Source: Lepidodermella squamata
Lineage: Eukaryota; Gastrotricha
DNA length: 64,000 nucleotides
Assembly (NCBI GenBank): GCA_047495785.1
Contig: JBLDXI010000036.1
Span: 1,054,001 to 1,118,000, forward strand
Direction of reading: 5' to 3'
The notes under the pieces were generated by a model. That model did not search any database. It saw nothing but the letters and a program-made list of their open reading frames with translations, and was not told the DNA's origin. This document shows positions 61,601 through 64,000 of this stretch, piece by piece. Positions within the stretch are counted from its first letter, which is position 1. Every line of letters begins with the position of its first letter. The translations under genes and the position numbers were made by a program.

Positions 61601-64000
61601 CAGCCTGGCATCTGAGGCAACATGTTAAACCCGCGAAAGCAGACTGCCACCAAATGACCGCGAACTTCAAACTTGAAAAAAATAACTGCCTTAATGCATC
61701 TTGTGTGTCTATATGACTTGTTGTGATTCGCTGCCTTGAACCGAAGCTTCGCCTTGAGATCAAAAGGGTAACTGAACCTCGAATGAAATTAATGCCTCCT
61801 CTCTCGTTACAGACCCTGTGACTGCTGTGACGCTGAGTCGTGAGCATTGAGCCTGCAGATCCACATGAGCTAAACCCCGAGCCTTCTGCCCCTTCCGTAA
61901 GTATTTTGCGATTAATAAGCCTATATTTTCTCATTTTCCAGGCACTAAGCATTGAATTCGAGCATTGCTAAGCCTTGATCTGCCTTGATCTGCACCGAAT
62001 CGAGGACGTCACTAACTCACCGGCAATTTTCTTCTGGTATATGATCCAGTAAAGAAAAAATACGGGACCCCTCTACTTCCGGCCCCCGGTACTTCGCACT
62101 TCGAACTGTACTCGCTAGCGTTTCGGTATAACCCTCCTTTTGACAGTAATTCCATCTCGCCGTTGTTCTCTACTTGTGGTAAATAATTTATCAAGCATAC
62201 AAAATCTCGCGGTAGAATGACTTTCTCTGCGGTAAGTTCAGCTCATATCATGAAGGAAGGAGTTAGAACTGCGCGCAGCGACAAAGGGTTATCTGATTGT
62301 GTGTGCGCGCGCAGCCGCGGGCGTACTTACAATACGCGTACGTTTTACGCAACCGCTATAGTGCATGTCTTCCAATGCAAACTGTAAATCAGTTTAAAAT
62401 CGTGTGCGTGAGAGAAAACAAAGTCATTCGTTAAATATTAACTGCCTTAAGTGCTTCTACGGTAAAACTACCGTTAGTTTTACCGCAAAAGCATTATGGT
62501 AACCTTGTTTGCGTGCTGCAGTAAAATAATTACCGTCAAATTAAGAGTTATACCGAAACGCTAACGTAATGTAGTGGTCCCGTTTTGCGTCCTTGGAGAA
62601 AATCGACGAAGATCGACTGAGCTACCCCAGGCCAGGTGTATCATCCGCAAAGGGCATGAATTTTCAATGGAATGGTTGGAATTGGCCCTCCCCCTCCCCC
62701 CAATTCCCTAGGGTATTCGCCTCGCCGCTCGGGAAACATTAAGTCCCCTACAGAGATTTTATTCTCTATGCTATAGCGCACGGCATGGCTTGCGCAATGC
62801 CGGCGAAGCACGATCGAGGACGTTTCCTCATCGCTTCATTATACATACCACCCAACTAAATTCTTAAGTAACTTGATATAAATTTCAAAAACCCAGGTTA
62901 ATTTTCAATTTTGGAATTGGTTTCAACATGTCTTATGAACTGACGACAATAAATCATAAGCAATCAATTTTGAGGAAAATTCAGGGACCCTTGTATTTCA
63001 GGGACTTGAACAATTTCAGATTTACTTGTCCGGTTTGAGAATATTAAATAAAAACAACTTTTGAGCAAAATAAAAAGCCATGAATACATTTTGTAAAAAA
63101 AACTACGAAATCTAACGAATATTGGAATTTAGGAAAGCATTTAAGCTCAGAGCTCAGCTTTTTTATTTAGCATTTAGCATCACTTGAAACGTTACCCCAG
63201 TTAGGCAGTTAGCCCTGTTGGCGAATGTCGCAGACGAAAATTCACGCGTTTCAGACCCAGCCTGACAGCCTGCTGTCTCGAGGCGGCAATCGACAAAGCT
63301 TCCAGTTGACAAATCGAAGCACCTGACATGCTGCTTCTCGCTGTCTGGAACTTGCACTATAACAGTGCAACATAAAATGGTTCATGAAATAATTATGAGT
63401 CAATGAAAAACCTACATGTTGTCCCTGAGATGCAGAGGCTTAAATTAGCGTACGAGCTGCCACCTTCAAGCTGTGAAAAAATAATGTAAATTATGATCAG
63501 CTTGATGACAATCATTTGTTTCAAACCCAGTTCTCAGGACACGTGTAGTTGACTGGAACACATGTTTTCACCGCGCCATTGTCCGTGCAACGCTTGAAAA
63601 ATTGATTCTGAACATTAAACAAGTGAATTATTTGGATATAAATTAGCATTGATGAAATTACCGCGAATTTCGACTTCGCCTTATTGCAAGCGGCCAAGCT
63701 GTCCTTCAGCGTCGTATTCCTGAACCAATCAAGCTAAAAATTGAAATAAAAAATTGAAAAAACATCCAGTGGTAAGAGCTGGAATTCCACCTCGATTTCT
63801 CTGTCAGCGGCTGGTTCGCCAGTTAATTTGCAGTTGCCAAGACCGGGATTGCAACGTGGTGTTAGGGTGCCGTATTTGTAGCACATTTTAGCATTCTGTT
63901 TTTTAGCAATAATTAACAGTGGCGAGACCTAAATTTGAATTTTCTTACCCCTGATCGGCAGGATTCCAAGTCTGGGAACAAGGGACCCCACTGTATTCAA
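58654..64000 (-). CDS. Secreted multidomain protein: 4-Cys modules plus LamG/concanavalin-like domains (5' end outside window)
   Basis: Read from the right edge. Short exons encode repeated cysteine modules of the form C-x(7-11)-C-x(4-7)-C-...-C, e.g. RCTDNGAVKTCVPVNYTC (near 63560), RCFDLSTGSFVDC (63315), LCTNQKLMAAVCVP (60980). Then come two or more beta-sandwich domains of the Laminin_G_3/concanavalin type: exon ~60807-60433 (FYPLTQEYGIRD, GYFEVASSRLVL, SFTIAFYA) and exon ~59735-58847 (TCVSIFDRALSYEQLW, IWPLVSDFNDLVD, SFTISFFA, YWLLLAITFDADGDKLSFYA). The last exon, 58789-58654, is LSCINIFNQVLTSGQLRIVE and a stop. Exon borders are partly approximate. Such proteins are extracellular and bind glycans or matrix. 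A MITE lies in one intron (62113-62566). Confidence 0.65.
62113..62566. mobile_element. Inverted-repeat MITE (454 bp) in an intron of the LamG gene
   Basis: Left CGCTAGCGTTTCGGTATAAC pairs with the complement of GTTATACCGAAACGCTAACG at the right, and pairing continues with losses to ~40 bp (TTTGACAGTAATT / AATTACCGTCAAA). Internal GGTAAAACTACC palindrome at 62460-62490. No clear target duplication and no frame. Confidence 0.7.

Noticed and set aside
61503-61952. 149-codon minus-strand frame with several cysteines
   Set aside because: The cysteine spacing does not match the neighbouring modules and no splice sites support it; possibly intronic.

Overview
This is eukaryotic, animal-type DNA. 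Genes are split by short introns (about 45-60 bp in the small genes) with GT-AG borders and TTTCAG/TTTTAG acceptors. AATAAA signals follow stop codons, and the encoded products are metazoan: a receptor tyrosine kinase, Golgi sulfotransferases, LamG-like and PAN-like domains. An interstitial CCCTAA/TTAGGG block and a two-gene unit spaced by 62 bp fit a compact invertebrate genome such as a tunicate, flatworm or similar animal. The species cannot be fixed from the window. No tRNA, rRNA, CRISPR array or prokaryotic operon was seen.

The left two thirds (about 1-42,120) holds a tandem array of small secreted-protein genes heavily invaded by transposons. The array members share three things: a ~170 bp proximal promoter with a CAGCTG box ~100 bp before the ATG, a first exon of 91-103 nt coding a signal peptide and always ending in phase 1, and an AATAAA + GGTGGTGG 3' processing region. 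Their mature products are unrelated: a 359-aa protein with three PAN-like cysteine modules, a 75-aa cationic two-cysteine peptide, and a 71-aa peptide ending in a basic amphipathic helix. Two further members are broken (2,496 onward and 8,858 onward) and one is unresolved (30,362 onward).

Inserted elements, most with readable ends and many with target duplications, are: a pogo/Tigger-like element (699-1798), a ~394-bp hairpin (1913-2306), hAT-type MITEs (2913, 7610, 32235, 48524), a 9-bp-TSD foldback MITE (4264), a TA-flanked MITE (8479), a 7.1-kb inverted-repeat element carrying a LINE (8916-16056), a Phantom-like Mutator element with a FLYWCH/MULE/OTU gene (23796-29256), and an apparently intact piggyBac (38734-42045).

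The right third (46,000-64,000) is gene-dense and its products mostly concern glycans. The central gene (46032-51835) joins, in one continuous eight-exon reading frame, a signal peptide, a GH65-family glycoside hydrolase ectodomain, one membrane helix and a complete tyrosine kinase. I know of no described receptor with this architecture. Next to it are two type II membrane glycosyltransferases on the minus strand, two tandem Sulfotransfer_2-type carbohydrate sulfotransferases on the plus strand, and a long minus-strand gene for a secreted protein with 4-Cys modules and LamG-like domains that runs off the window. The neighbourhood suggests extracellular glycan synthesis, recognition and signalling; that link is inference.
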